DNA of 64,000 nt from Oxalobacteraceae bacterium CAVE-383 (GCA_004134995.1 REGP01000001.1:992001-1056000); one strand, 5' to 3'. Positions 9,517 to 18,274 are shown, counted from the first letter of the stretch. Notes: generated by a model from the letters alone, not told the origin. Program-made: numbers and translations.

Positions 9517-10119
9517 ATGAATATTCTTCAAATCAATTCCAGCGCGCGCACCGAAGGCGCCATTTCCACCCGCGTCGCCAACGATATCGTCGCCCGCCTG
9601 CAAGCCAGGCACAGCGGCAGCAAACGGACGCTGCGCGATCTGTCGGTGACGCCGCATCCCACCATCGACAACGCCGCATTGGGCGCATTGTTCACCAAGC
9701 CGGAAGAACGCAGCGCCGAACAAAAAGCGCGCGTGGCGCTGGACGATGCACTGATTGCCGAAATACAGGCCGCCGATATCGTCGTGCTGGGAGTGCCGAT
9801 GTACAACTTCGGCGTCACGGTGCAACTGAAAAACTGGATCGATGCGATCGCCCGCGCGCAGGTGACCTTCAAATATGGCGAGAAAGGCCCCGAAGGCATG
9901 CTGACCGGCAAAACGGTTTATCTGGCGCTGGCGCGCGGCGGCATTTATCGCGATACCCCGAACGACAGCCAGGTGCCGTATCTGAAAAACGTGCTGGGCT
10001 TTTTGGGCATGACCGATGTGCGGCTGGTCTATGCGGAAGGATTGGCAATGGGCCCTGAAGCGCTGGAAAGCGCATTGGCTGCGGCCCAGGCCCAGATCGA
10101 GGAAGCCATTCCGGCCTGA
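9517..10119 (+). CDS. azoR: FMN-dependent NADH:quinone/azo oxidoreductase
   Basis: A cytosolic flavodoxin-fold enzyme that reduces quinones and azo compounds with NADH. The 200-residue protein shows the family signatures [12 protein letters not shown] (FMN phosphate loop), [19 protein letters not shown] and [17 protein letters not shown] precedes the ATG. It is followed at 21 bp by a pirin gene and faces a LysR regulator, a common redox or xenobiotic-response arrangement. Confidence 0.93.
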   Translation: MNILQINSSARTEGAISTRVANDIVARLQARHSGSKRTLRDLSVTPHPTIDNAALGALFTKPEERSAEQKARVALDDALIAEIQAADIVVLGVPMYNFGVTVQLKNWIDAIARAQVTFKYGEKGPEGMLTGKTVYLALARGGIYRDTPNDSQVPYLKNVLGFLGMTDVRLVYAEGLAMGPEALESALAAAQAQIEEAIPA

Positions 10120-10140
10120 AAAACGCACTGGAATAAAGCC

Positions 10141-11007
10141 ATGCTACGCACCATCAAAAACATATACACCGCCGTCAGGGACGATATCGCCGATCTGGTG
10201 ACCTATCGCGCCCTGCCCACGTCGCAGATCGACATGATCGATCCGTTTCTGTTTTTGAATCATCACGGTCCCCAGGACTATCCGCGCGCCAATCGCGGAC
10301 TGCCGTTCGGCCCGCACCCGCATCGCGGCTTTGAAACGGTAACGTTCGTGCTCGACGGCGATATTGCCCATCGGGACAGCGCCGGCCATGAAAGCATCAT
10401 CGGCGCGCAAGGCGTGCAATGGATGACCGCCGGCAGCGGCCTGGTGCATTCGGAAACCTCGTCCGATGCTTTCAAGGCCAGCGGCGGTCCCATGGAAGTC
10501 CTGCAATTGTGGCTGAACCTCCCCGCGCGCCTGAAAATGACGCCGCCGCGCTATACCGGCTTGCAAGGCGATCGCATTCCGGTGCTGAGCGCCGACGACG
10601 GCCGCGTACGCATTCAACTGATCGCCGGCGAATTCAAGGGCGCGGGCCGGCAGGAAGCGCGTGCCGCATTCGACACGCTGACCGATGTATCGGTGCAGAC
10701 CATTACGCTGCAGGCCGGCGCCAGATTGCATCTGGATATCCCGGTGGTGCACAATATTTTCTTTTATGTGGTGCGCGGCGCCGTCGAGGTTAACGGCGTG
10801 CAGGCCCGGCAGCGGTCTTTGGTCGAGTTCGAAAACGATGCCGAGGCAGTGGATATAAACACGGAAACGAACGCGGATGCACTGGTTCTACTCTGCCACG
10901 CAACGCCCTATGGCGAGCCGGTCGTATCGCACGGGCCGTTCGTGATGAACACCCGGGAAGAAATCCAGGCCGCGATCGACGATTACCACGCGGGACGCTT
11001 GCAGTAG
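10141..11007 (+). CDS. Pirin-family bicupin protein
   Basis: A 288-residue pirin homologue, a two-cupin protein; bacterial members can have quercetinase activity or bind regulatory partners. The N-terminal cupin has the metal ligands GPHPHRGFETV and the pirin signature VQWMTAGSGLVHSE; the C-terminal cupin starts near residue 190. Probably co-transcribed with azoR. Transcription ends at the hairpin at 11031-11059. Confidence 0.92.
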   Translation: MLRTIKNIYTAVRDDIADLVTYRALPTSQIDMIDPFLFLNHHGPQDYPRANRGLPFGPHPHRGFETVTFVLDGDIAHRDSAGHESIIGAQGVQWMTAGSGLVHSETSSDAFKASGGPMEVLQLWLNLPARLKMTPPRYTGLQGDRIPVLSADDGRVRIQLIAGEFKGAGRQEARAAFDTLTDVSVQTITLQAGARLHLDIPVVHNIFFYVVRGAVEVNGVQARQRSLVEFENDAEAVDINTETNADALVLLCHATPYGEPVVSHGPFVMNTREEIQAAIDDYHAGRLQ

Positions 11008-11030
11008 CAAGGAGGAGATGCGCAAAAAAA

Positions 11031-11059
11031 AAACGCCAGACAATGTTCTGGCGTTTTTT
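11031..11059. terminator. Bidirectional rho-independent terminator
   Basis: A 10-bp perfect stem, AAACGCCAGA (11031-11040) with TCTGGCGTTT (11047-11056), and a 6-base loop. T6 follows on the plus strand and an A-run precedes it, so it can also serve the convergent gene at 11086-11334. Confidence 0.92.
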
Positions 11060-11085
11060 ATGGTGCTGCAAGGCCTACGAATGCA

Positions 11086-11334
11086 TCAGGCAAACACATT
11101 CACCGTTCCGCCTTTTGTTCCCTCGACTTGCTTCCTCGCCTGCTCTTGCAGTTGGGCGCGCCGCGCCTCTTCGGCTTGTTGCTGCTTCAGCGCATCCGCC
11201 TGCTGCTGCGCTTCCTTGGCGGCCTGCTGCTGTTGCAGTTGGTCCTGCGCCTGGGTTTGCGTCAATTGTTTCTGCGCCTGAATCTTTTGCTGCGGATCGA
11301 CTGCGGCAACGCTGCTGATACTGGAAATGTCCAT
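11086..11334 (-). CDS. Small Gln/Ala-rich coiled-coil protein, unknown function
   Basis: An 82-residue protein with no signal peptide. Residues 15-70 are an almost pure Gln/Ala/Lys/Glu heptad-like stretch (QAQKQLTQTQAQDQLQQQQ region) and should form a helix or coiled coil; the ends MDISSISSVAAVDPQQ and GTKGGTVNVFA are non-helical. GGAG lies eight bases before the ATG. It has its own unit ending at the shared terminator. Similar short, Gln-rich proteins are annotated as hypothetical in related bacteria; I assign no function. Confidence 0.6.
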   Translation of the reverse strand: MDISSISSVAAVDPQQKIQAQKQLTQTQAQDQLQQQQAAKEAQQQADALKQQQAEEARRAQLQEQARKQVEGTKGGTVNVFA

Positions 11335-11537
11335 GACATGGCTCCGTTATTTTTCACAGTTGTGTGAAAGGCTGGAAGACGATACCACGACTATAAGCCG
11401 CATGCATTCATTATTCGCATTTCCAGGTGGAAATCGTCTTTTTATCCATATTGCATCGCACCTAGCAATCATGGCTGAACTGCCATGAATGTAAAATTTT
11501 GACAAGATAGAACAATACTGTTGCTTTTTTATAGTTT

Positions 11538-11546
11538 TGTTATAAT
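11538..11546 (+). promoter_or_regulatory. Extended -10 promoter element
   Basis: TGTTATAAT is a perfect extended -10 (TGn followed by TATAAT). Transcription would start near 11553, about 20 bases before the ATG at 11574. No convincing -35 lies at the right distance. Confidence 0.6.
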
Positions 11547-11573
11547 TCCCGCATCTTGTACCTTCAGGTTGCG

Positions 11574-11993
11574 ATGCGCCGCTTATTTGTCATCTTTCTG
11601 ATTCTTCTACTGCCCCTGCAGGTTTTTGCCGGGGTTGTGGAAGATCGCATGGCGCTTTCGCAATACCTCCCTGTGCAACAATCGCAATTGTTGTCGGCAT
11701 CCGAATCGAAACCGGCGCCGTCGACACTATCGTTTCAATCGCCGTCCGGCGAATGGAGCGAGATTCAGCTCAACAGCACGGCCGCCAACGACAATACCGA
11801 TAAGCAGAACTCATCCGGTGACGATTCTTCGGGCGACGACTTTGTCGGCCATGCCGCCTTCGGCGACGATGCCGTGCTGACCAGCTTCCTGATTTTCTCC
11901 GTTCAATCCCCCGACTTCATCTCGACGCTGCATAACGACGCAGCCTCGGTCCCGCCTTATCTGCCGCCGGCAGCCCGTCCTCCCAAAATCTGA
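11574..11993 (+). CDS. Hypothetical secreted or periplasmic protein
   Basis: A 139-residue protein with a clear signal peptide (MRRLFVIFLILLLPLQVFAG) and an otherwise low-complexity, Ser/Asp/Pro-rich body (SSGDDSSGDD near the middle, PPYLPPAARPPK at the end). No recognised domain. The ATG at 11574 is preferred over the upstream TTG at 11556 because it starts the signal peptide directly. It lies 99 bp before the Tim44-like gene on the same strand and downstream of an extended -10. Confidence 0.6.
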   Translation: MRRLFVIFLILLLPLQVFAGVVEDRMALSQYLPVQQSQLLSASESKPAPSTLSFQSPSGEWSEIQLNSTAANDNTDKQNSSGDDSSGDDFVGHAAFGDDAVLTSFLIFSVQSPDFISTLHNDAASVPPYLPPAARPPKI

Positions 11994-12092
11994 TCGTTTG
12001 CCTTCCTGCGCCCTTTGCAGGCAGTAGCCGTATCGGCTGCAGCGCTGTCGCGCGCCGCAGCCAGCAATCATCGAATTTATTTGGGAAACATC

Positions 12093-13034
12093 ATGAAAAA
12101 AGTATTTTTAGCATTATTCGTCATCGTGCTGACTTTGTCGGCCGGCTTGCCCGACGCGGAAGCCCGGCGCCTGGGCAGCGGCGGTTCGTTCGGTAAACAA
12201 TCGCAAAAAGCCAGCACGCCGCAGCCTATGCAGAATCAGGCAGCGGCGGCCAAACCGGCCGCTGCGCCCGCTGCTGCGGCGGCACCCGCGGCGGCCAGGC
12301 CAAGCATGTGGAAGGGCCTGCTGGGCGGCGCCTTGCTCGGCCTCGGTCTCGGCGCGCTGTTTTCCAGCCTCGGCCTGGGCGGCGCCATGGCAAGCATGAT
12401 CAGCACCCTGCTGACTTTTGCCCTGATCGCCATGGCCGCCATGCTGGCTTATCGCTGGTATAAGCGCCGCACCGAAGGTTCGCGTCCGGCCTTTGCGAAC
12501 GCGGGCGCGTCCTTTTCCGGCAATCCATTCCAGCCCAAGGCGGAAAACCGTTTCGAGGCAGCGCAACCCATCGCTCTGCAATCGACCCAGTTCGGCACGG
12601 GCGCGGCGGGCGCCGCTGCCGGTGCACTCGATCCGGCCGGTGCCGGTCCTTGGGGCGTGCCCGCCGACTTCGACACCCAAAGTTTCCTGCGGCACGCCAA
12701 GACGTATTTCATCCGTCTGCAAGCCGCCTGGGACAAAGCCGACGTCAACGACATCAGCGAATTCACGACGCCCGAAATGTTCGCGGAAATCAAGATGCAG
12801 ATCCACGAACGCGGCGCCGCGGCCAACCATACCGACGTCATGGCGCTGGACGCGCAATTGCTCGGCATCGACACCGTCGATGGCGAATATCTTGCCAGCG
12901 TGCAATTTTCAGGAATGATCAAGGAAGATCCTCAGACCCCGACCGCTCCCTTCTCGGAAATCTGGAATCTGTCCAAACCGGTCGCCGGCCAAGGCGGCTG
13001 GATGCTTGCCGGGATACAGCAGCTAAAAGCGTAA
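12093..13034 (+). CDS. Tim44-like domain protein, membrane-anchored
   Basis: A 313-residue protein with an N-terminal signal peptide or anchor (MKKVFLALFVIVLTLSAG), an Ala/Pro-rich stretch, a hydrophobic Gly/Leu-rich region near residues 75-120, and a C-terminal Tim44-like domain (FLRHAKTYFIRLQAAWD, then DISEFTTPEMFAEIK). Bacterial members of this family are poorly characterised. GGGAAA precedes the ATG at 12093; the longer reading from 12015 adds no signal-like sequence. Transcription ends at the hairpin at 13100-13134. Confidence 0.85.
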   Translation: MKKVFLALFVIVLTLSAGLPDAEARRLGSGGSFGKQSQKASTPQPMQNQAAAAKPAAAPAAAAAPAAARPSMWKGLLGGALLGLGLGALFSSLGLGGAMASMISTLLTFALIAMAAMLAYRWYKRRTEGSRPAFANAGASFSGNPFQPKAENRFEAAQPIALQSTQFGTGAAGAAAGALDPAGAGPWGVPADFDTQSFLRHAKTYFIRLQAAWDKADVNDISEFTTPEMFAEIKMQIHERGAAANHTDVMALDAQLLGIDTVDGEYLASVQFSGMIKEDPQTPTAPFSEIWNLSKPVAGQGGWMLAGIQQLKA

Positions 13035-13099
13035 CATCGCCCAAAAGCTGTAGCGACGGGCCGCCGGGCCTTCGATACGGTTGCTGTCTGGATCCTCAG

Positions 13100-13134
13100 C
13101 CGTTCGTGCATTCGTGCACGAACGGTTTTTTTTT
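13100..13134 (+). terminator. Rho-independent terminator with TTCG tetraloop
   Basis: An 11-bp perfect stem CCGTTCGTGCA / TGCACGAACGG around a TTCG loop, followed by nine T residues. Confidence 0.95.
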
Positions 13135-13246
13135 GCTGCGATATACGCGAATGTGCGCGAGCAAGCGCTTTGCGATACTATTGGCGCCACCAAGATAGCC
13201 CCCCAGGCCCCGCTGCATATAAATAGAACAATGCAATAGAACAATA

Positions 13247-14317
13247 ATGCAAACGAATTCCCGCATCCCTTGCATCGACGCGCTCAAGGCAGTCGCCTGC
13301 CTGTTTATCGTTTCCCATCACCTCGCGTTTTACGGACCGATGTCCGATGTCGCCCGCCCGCTCATGGCGGGGCTGATCGATTGGATGTACCAGAACGGCC
13401 GCCTGGCGGTGCAGGTATTTTTTGTCACGGCCGGTTTTCTCCTGGCCGGAAAATTGGCGCCCGGCGGCGAAGTCCGCCTGCAAGAGCCGTTGCAGGCCAT
13501 CAAGCAGCGATTCCTGCGCCTGGCCGTTCCGTATTGGTTTGCATTGCTGCTCGCCATCGCTTGCGCCGCCATTGTCGGCGGCACGCTGACGCACTACGAA
13601 GTGCCGGCTTTCCCGAGCTTGCCGCAATTGCTGGCGAATATCGTGCTGCTGCAGGATCTGCTGCATGAAGAAGCGCTTTCGGCCGGCGTCTGGTATGTTG
13701 CAATCGACTTCCAGCTATTTACATTTACCGCGATTCTTCTGTGGGCCTGCAGTCTCGCCGCGCGCCGCCACGCCGGATTCGCTCGTCTGCCGCAGTTCGC
13801 AGTGCTGGCATTCTGCCTGTTTTCGCTGTTTATCTTTAACCGCAACGAAGCCTGGGACAATACCTGGCTGTATTTCTTCGGCTCGTATAGTTTGGGCATG
13901 CTTGGCTACTGGGCGGCGCAACGGCCGCGCGGCCTGGTTTGGCTGACGCTGCTGGCCGCGGCGGTCATTGCCGCCTTGCTGGTCGATTTCCGCTCGCGCA
14001 TCGCCGTGTCCGGATCGGTCATGCTACTGCTGGGCCTGGCAATGCGATATCCCGCAATCGGGCAACGCCCCATCGGCGGCGTTCTGTCATATCTTGGCCG
14101 CATTTCCTATTCGATCTTTTTGACCCACTATCCTTTATGCCTGTTGGTCAATGCCGTTTTCTTCATCTATTTTCCGCAATCGCCAATGGCAAACGCATTC
14201 GGCATGCTGATTGCCCTGCTCGTCAGCGTGGCCGGCGGCGGATTATTTTTCAAGTACATTGAAAACGGCTCTCTGATCCGTTTGAAACTCGCCTTGAAAC
14301 CGACACTTCAAGGTTAG
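13247..14317 (+). CDS. Acyltransferase family 3 membrane protein
   Basis: A 356-residue polytopic inner-membrane protein of the acyltransferase-3 (OafA/NodX-like) family, which moves acyl groups onto sugars or lipids. The N-terminus reads IPCIDALKAVACLFIVSHHL with the conserved His pair, followed by FFVTAGFLLAGKL, and there are about ten hydrophobic segments. No good ribosome-binding site is visible before the ATG at 13247. Its 3' end overlaps the convergent regulator gene by 68 bp. The acceptor is unknown. Confidence 0.85.
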   Translation: MQTNSRIPCIDALKAVACLFIVSHHLAFYGPMSDVARPLMAGLIDWMYQNGRLAVQVFFVTAGFLLAGKLAPGGEVRLQEPLQAIKQRFLRLAVPYWFALLLAIACAAIVGGTLTHYEVPAFPSLPQLLANIVLLQDLLHEEALSAGVWYVAIDFQLFTFTAILLWACSLAARRHAGFARLPQFAVLAFCLFSLFIFNRNEAWDNTWLYFFGSYSLGMLGYWAAQRPRGLVWLTLLAAAVIAALLVDFRSRIAVSGSVMLLLGLAMRYPAIGQRPIGGVLSYLGRISYSIFLTHYPLCLLVNAVFFIYFPQSPMANAFGMLIALLVSVAGGGLFFKYIENGSLIRLKLALKPTLQG

Positions 14318-14885
14318 GAACATTGCCCGGTTTTTTTGCCGAAATTGTATTGCCGCGATAAGCAAGATGGCCGATCAGCAGGCCGGCCAGAAACGGCAGT
14401 ATCAGCAACAGCAGACGCAAAGGCCATCGCATTCCTCCGCGCCAGCCGGATCGACGCAAGGTTACCTCCCCCTGCTTTACGCTTTCATCCGCGGCCGACA
14501 TGTTCGCCGCGGCGCTGCGTTCCGCGCTCCGCGGCGGCGCCTCCCGAAGATATTCGAGTCCGAATCGCGGCAAGGTCTTGATCGATTGCGCCGATAAACC
14601 GATTTCCTCGAATTTCTTGCGCAGCGATCTCACCAACTGATGATAGCTGGCGTCGGTGACGACGACGCCGTTGTCGCCCCATGCCGCATCGATCACTGCC
14701 TGCTTCCTGACCCTGGCGCCCAATAGCAAGCGCAAGAGTATGCATTCGCGGAAATTCAAGGCGACCACTGCGGCGCCGCTTTCCAATTGGCTCAGGCGGA
14801 AATTAAAAAAGATATCTCTTTCAAGATAAATGGCCGTATCCGGACCCGGCGCGCCGGCATCGTCCGGGGCAAACGAATCATTCAT
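14250..14885 (-). CDS. ToxR/CadC-like membrane-anchored winged-helix regulator
   Basis: A 211-residue protein: an OmpR-type winged helix at about 20-115 (LNFRECILLRLLLGARVRKQ, VVVTDASYHQLVRSLRKK, then IKTLPRFGLEYL), a variable linker, one transmembrane segment at about 154-174, and a periplasmic tail of about 37 residues. No receiver domain. This is the one-component ToxR/CadC architecture. Its promoter side faces sctD across 667 bp, so it is the best candidate regulator for the T3SS (inference). The start has no strong ribosome-binding site. Confidence 0.8.
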   Translation of the reverse strand: MNDSFAPDDAGAPGPDTAIYLERDIFFNFRLSQLESGAAVVALNFRECILLRLLLGARVRKQAVIDAAWGDNGVVVTDASYHQLVRSLRKKFEEIGLSAQSIKTLPRFGLEYLREAPPRSAERSAAANMSAADESVKQGEVTLRRSGWRGGMRWPLRLLLLILPFLAGLLIGHLAYRGNTISAKKPGNVPNLEVSVSRRVSNGSESRFQCT

Positions 14886-15552
14886 ATTTCAGTCCTTTAT
14901 CGCCGTCGAAATCGATGACGCAAATGTCGATCTTCAAAAAAGATTGCGTGCCGTGCGCGGCATTGCATGGCAAAAAATAAAAAATATCCGGCGCCAAACT
15001 TCTTCAAGTTACGCGACGCCAAGAAAACATATTCAGGAAAATTCAGCATTATTCCGCCGTATGCGAGAGAACCTCGCAGATATCCGGCGGAAAACAGGCG
15101 AGAAGTTAACATGCAGGCCGGGCCTGAACAATATCGGACAGCGCCATTTATAAGAATCCGGTCCTGCCTGTTCTTGTGCAGCGCACATTCAATAAGGGCG
15201 CGCAGCCCATCCGGTGCTTCGTTTTAGGTAAAAAAAACAAAACATATTCGGATAGTTCCTAGGGCCAAAACGTTAAAGAAAAAATACCGAAAGCAGCTTC
15301 AACTCCGCGTCGATTCCGACCAGGAGAAAATGCAAAATATATCCCGCATAAGCTAATCTCCATTTTTTTTCGCCGGCTGATAGCGCTTTCTCTTCATCGT
15401 TCAGGGAGCAGACGATGAATTCATTTCTTTTCAGATTTTTTCCGTGTAATTCCGTAGGCCGGCCAAGCCGGCGCTGACACAATCCAGTCTTCATTTTTCG
15501 GCGCCGTTTTGGCGTACGGGAATCAGCCCGCCAATTTTCTTTGAAGATGTAA
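14886..15552. other. 667-bp AT-richer intergenic region between the membrane regulator and sctD
   Basis: No gene supported by a ribosome-binding site or recognisable protein was found. The region is clearly less GC-rich than its flanks and must hold the promoters of the divergent regulator and of the sctD operon. I could not pick a convincing -35/-10 pair. The small dyad GCCGGC-CAA-GCCGGC type sequence at about 15458-15473 is the only obvious symmetry. Confidence 0.5.
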
Positions 15553-16842
15553 ATGCATACGTCTACTTTCGACCCGCCGACATTGGAACTACGCGTATTG
15601 AACGGCCCGCAAGCCGGCGCGGCATTGCCGCTGGCGGGCCATGACATGGGTCACGGCATCATCCTCGGCAGCGACCGCGGCTGCGATGTCATATTACAGA
15701 GTCCCTGCATCGCGCCGCGCCATGCCTGCCTTTCCATTACCGGGACCGGTTTTTCCGCGACGTCGCTGGAAGGCGGCATCGCCGCCGCAGAGGACGCGCC
15801 CGCAACGCCGCCATGGCGGTTCGGCACGGCCGTCTATCTCGGCGAGATCGGCATCACCATCCAACATTGCGAAGACGCATGGAATACGCCCGCGCCGCGA
15901 GCCGGGATACCCCAACAATCGCCGGCAAGCACTATCGGCGCCCTGCTGGCGCGGCCAAGGCAGAACTGGAAGCGCTTCACGCTGTTGTTCGCCTTTTTGG
16001 CGATCGCAGCGGCAGGCTCTCAAATGGTGCTGGGAAAGCATGCAGTGGCCAATGCACAGGACAAGCTTTCGCCGTCGAAAATCCAGGCAATCAACCGGAT
16101 CATCGCCCGTTATCGCGGCGCCGTGCCGCTGGAGACGCCGCTGAAGCTGGAACAGACGCCGAAGGGTTTTGTCGTGCATGGCTATCTGCGCAGCGGCGGC
16201 GAGGTCAATTCACTGCGGCGCGATCTTTCGGAATGGCAATCGGCGCTGGCGCTTGATGTCCATGCCGACGACGCCTTGCTGGCCGCCGGCAGGCATTTTC
16301 TCAATCGGGAGCAAAGTCCGCTGAAGCTCGCCGTTGTCTCCGGGCGAGCGGTGCTCAGCGGCTTCGAAGAGTCGCGCGAGGACGTAAAACGCCTGGCGCA
16401 GGATCTCAAAAAAAATGTGCCCGGGCTTGCCGGCGCCGACGCGACCTTCGTCGAACAGCCCCGCCTGGAAGCATGGCTGCGCACCTGGCGCAAAAGCGCC
16501 GCCTCATCCGCGCGTCCGGACGAGACGGTACATGTCGAAACCAGTGCGGACGGCATTCTCACGCTGCATGGCGCGCTTTCCGGGACGCGTATCGCACAGT
16601 TGAAACAAGCGCTGACGCAGCACAGTCTGCGCCAGAACATGTTGCTGGCAATGCGCATCGGCATCGACATGTCCGACCGGTCGAGCGACTTCCCGCCGAC
16701 GGTCCGCGCGTTCAGCCTTGGCGCCGTGCCCTACGTATTTTTGAGCAACGGCCGACGTTTGATGATAGGCGGCGATTTCGACGGCTTTCAGTTGGTCGCC
16801 ATCAAAGGGCAAGGGCCGGTTTTTGAGAAGAAGGGAGGATGA
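15553..16842 (+). CDS. sctD: T3SS inner-membrane ring protein SctD
   Basis: Forms the outer of the two inner-membrane rings of the injectisome. The 429-residue protein has a cytoplasmic FHA-like domain (about 10-105), one transmembrane helix at about 141-159 and a long periplasmic part with ring-building modules (for example FVVHGYLRSGGEVNSLRRDL). This topology and length are those of YscD/PrgH-class proteins. It opens the structural operon; the nearest upstream gene is the divergent membrane regulator. The start ATG has only a weak GAAGA upstream. Confidence 0.9.
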   Translation: MHTSTFDPPTLELRVLNGPQAGAALPLAGHDMGHGIILGSDRGCDVILQSPCIAPRHACLSITGTGFSATSLEGGIAAAEDAPATPPWRFGTAVYLGEIGITIQHCEDAWNTPAPRAGIPQQSPASTIGALLARPRQNWKRFTLLFAFLAIAAAGSQMVLGKHAVANAQDKLSPSKIQAINRIIARYRGAVPLETPLKLEQTPKGFVVHGYLRSGGEVNSLRRDLSEWQSALALDVHADDALLAAGRHFLNREQSPLKLAVVSGRAVLSGFEESREDVKRLAQDLKKNVPGLAGADATFVEQPRLEAWLRTWRKSAASSARPDETVHVETSADGILTLHGALSGTRIAQLKQALTQHSLRQNMLLAMRIGIDMSDRSSDFPPTVRAFSLGAVPYVFLSNGRRLMIGGDFDGFQLVAIKGQGPVFEKKGG

Positions 16843-16876
16843 CGCACAGATATGAAAGCGTCGCTACAGAGGAGTA

Positions 16877-16915
16877 ATGAAGATTCATCGAACATTTTTT
16901 ACACTTTGCCTTTAA
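16877..16915 (+). other. Possible 12-codon leader ORF before sctF
   Basis: A GAGGAG ribosome-binding site is followed at four bases by an ATG and the 12-residue reading MKIHRTFFTLCL, then TAA, ending 20 bases before sctF. The site is stronger than that of sctF itself. It may be a translated leader or chance. Confidence 0.25.
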
Positions 16916-16935
16916 TACTTTTATAAGCGAGCAAT

Positions 16936-17169
16936 ATGACAACAAGTAATTTTTCCTTAGTCGACATCATGGCAGTTTACAAAACCATGATCGCAAGCGC
17001 GTCCGAAAATATGTCGAAGGCCAAAGACAATATCAGCGAGAAGGCGACTCCTCAAGAGACTCTCGATTTTGATGCCGCGGTGAAAACCTGGGAACTGATG
17101 AATACAACGGCATTCAGCGCCCTCAGCAGCGTTGCGGATTCGCTTAAAGAAGGCTTGAGGCAACGATGA
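16936..17169 (+). CDS. sctF: T3SS needle subunit SctF (candidate)
   Basis: A 77-residue, all-helical, cysteine-free protein in the position of the needle gene. It has an N-terminal helix, a turn with Pro (KATPQETLD) and a C-terminal amphipathic helix (VKTWELMNTTAFSALSSVAD), the two-helix pattern of MxiH/EscF/YscF. Size is right (71-87 in relatives). The classical PSNP-like turn is not perfect, so the call rests on size, pattern and position. Its stop overlaps the ECF sigma start (ATGA). Confidence 0.75.
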   Translation: MTTSNFSLVDIMAVYKTMIASASENMSKAKDNISEKATPQETLDFDAAVKTWELMNTTAFSALSSVADSLKEGLRQR

Positions 17170-17708
17170 CCGATACAACGTCGACATCGGGCCCGGCCTT
17201 CGAGCAATTTGTCGAACGTTACTATCAGTGGCTGCTGCGTTTTGTCGGCCGCAAGGTTGCCACCCGTGAATTGGCGGAAGATTTGCTGCACGACGCCCTG
17301 TTGGACGCCTATTCCGGATTAACGCAATTTCGCGGCGACGCCACGCTGTCGGCCTGGGTGCTCGGCGTATTGAGCAACAAGATACGCCGCCATTATCGAA
17401 ATCAGACCAAAGCGCTTTTAACGGTGGATGCCGAGACTTTTCCGAGCGACGACATCCCCGCCGAAAACGCCGAACCCAGCACATTGCTGTCGCAGGCGCA
17501 GCGCATGGAACGCCTGTGCCATTGCGTGGACACCTTGCCGCAAAAAATCCGGTCCGCGCTATGCCAGGTGGCTCTGGAAGGAGACGCCTATGCGCTGGTG
17601 GCGCGGCGCTTGAACATACCGACCGGCACTTTGCGCAGCCAGTTATCGCGCGCAAGAGAGCAGATGCGCGTGGCGCTTGAGAATGCCGGCGTCGGCCGTA
17701 CCGATTAA
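17166..17708 (+). CDS. ECF-type RNA polymerase sigma factor inside the T3SS operon
   Basis: A 180-residue sigma-70 family protein with only regions 2 and 4. Region 2 spans about 10-80 (FEQFVERYYQWLLRFVGRK, LAEDLLHDALLDAYSGL, LSAWVLGVLSNKIRRHYR) and region 4 about 115-170 (LPQKIRSALCQVALEG, ARRLNIPTGTLRSQLSRARE). No anti-sigma gene is adjacent. It is coupled to sctF by an ATGA overlap and followed by a TPR chaperone gene at 15 bp. By analogy with HrpL it may drive other T3SS promoters, but HrpL is normally not inside the structural operon. Confidence 0.9.
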   Translation: MTDTTSTSGPAFEQFVERYYQWLLRFVGRKVATRELAEDLLHDALLDAYSGLTQFRGDATLSAWVLGVLSNKIRRHYRNQTKALLTVDAETFPSDDIPAENAEPSTLLSQAQRMERLCHCVDTLPQKIRSALCQVALEGDAYALVARRLNIPTGTLRSQLSRAREQMRVALENAGVGRTD

Positions 17709-17723
17709 TTAACGGCAGCAGAT

Positions 17724-18161
17724 ATGAATGCATCAACTACATCCTCCGGCGTCAAACAAACGCCCTTCATAGGGGATGACGAGATAGAAACCTTGTATTC
17801 CATGGCCCATCAGTTACATACCGGCGGCATGCGCGCCAAGGCCCGTGAACTGTTCGCGCTGGTGGCGGCCTACCGGCCGCGCTCGGTCCGCTACGGCAAA
17901 GCCCTGGGCCTCAGCCTGATGGGCAATGGCGAATATGAAAAAGCCATTCCCGTCCTGGCCGCAGCCATTCTGTGCAATCCCGAAAGCGACCCCGCGCTAT
18001 CGGTGGCGTTCGCGGAATGCCTGGCGCTGACCAATCGCCGCCAACAGGCTAAGCGCCTGTTTCAGAAGGCCAGGATTGCGCTCGGCACCGCCGACGGCTG
18101 CACGGAAACCATGCGGCTGCACCAGCATGCCGAACGATGGCTCGCCATCCTGGGCAGGTAA
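17724..18161 (+). CDS. TPR chaperone of the T3SS (SctG/LcrH-like)
   Basis: A 145-residue protein with about three tetratricopeptide repeats (LYSMAHQLHTGGMRAKARELF; YGKALGLSLMGNGEYEKAIPVL; SVAFAECLALTNRRQQAKRLF). This is the fold of class II T3SS chaperones (SycD/LcrH) and of the needle co-chaperone YscG. Position near sctF and sctI favours a needle chaperone. The translocon operon has no SycD-type gene, so it may also or instead serve SctE and SctB. Confidence 0.72.
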   Translation: MNASTTSSGVKQTPFIGDDEIETLYSMAHQLHTGGMRAKARELFALVAAYRPRSVRYGKALGLSLMGNGEYEKAIPVLAAAILCNPESDPALSVAFAECLALTNRRQQAKRLFQKARIALGTADGCTETMRLHQHAERWLAILGR

Positions 18162-18274
18162 TAGTAATAGCAATAGCGATGGCGATGGCGAATCCGGCAA
18201 AGGAAGTTTGCCCGGACGAATTCAAGCGCCAGCACGCCCTTATTTAATTTACGAAATCAAACTTACGGAATCTT

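Noticed and set aside
11499..11546. TTGACA paired with TATAAT upstream of 11574
   Set aside because: The two are 36 bp apart, far outside promoter spacing; only the extended -10 was kept.
14967..15647. Short open frames on both strands in the gap before sctD
   Set aside because: No ribosome-binding sites, no recognisable domains, and one overlaps sctD antisense.
16898..16927. TTTACA-N18-TATAAG promoter-like pair before sctF
   Set aside because: Transcription would begin only about two bases before the ATG, leaving no room for a ribosome-binding site. It could matter only if the message is leaderless.
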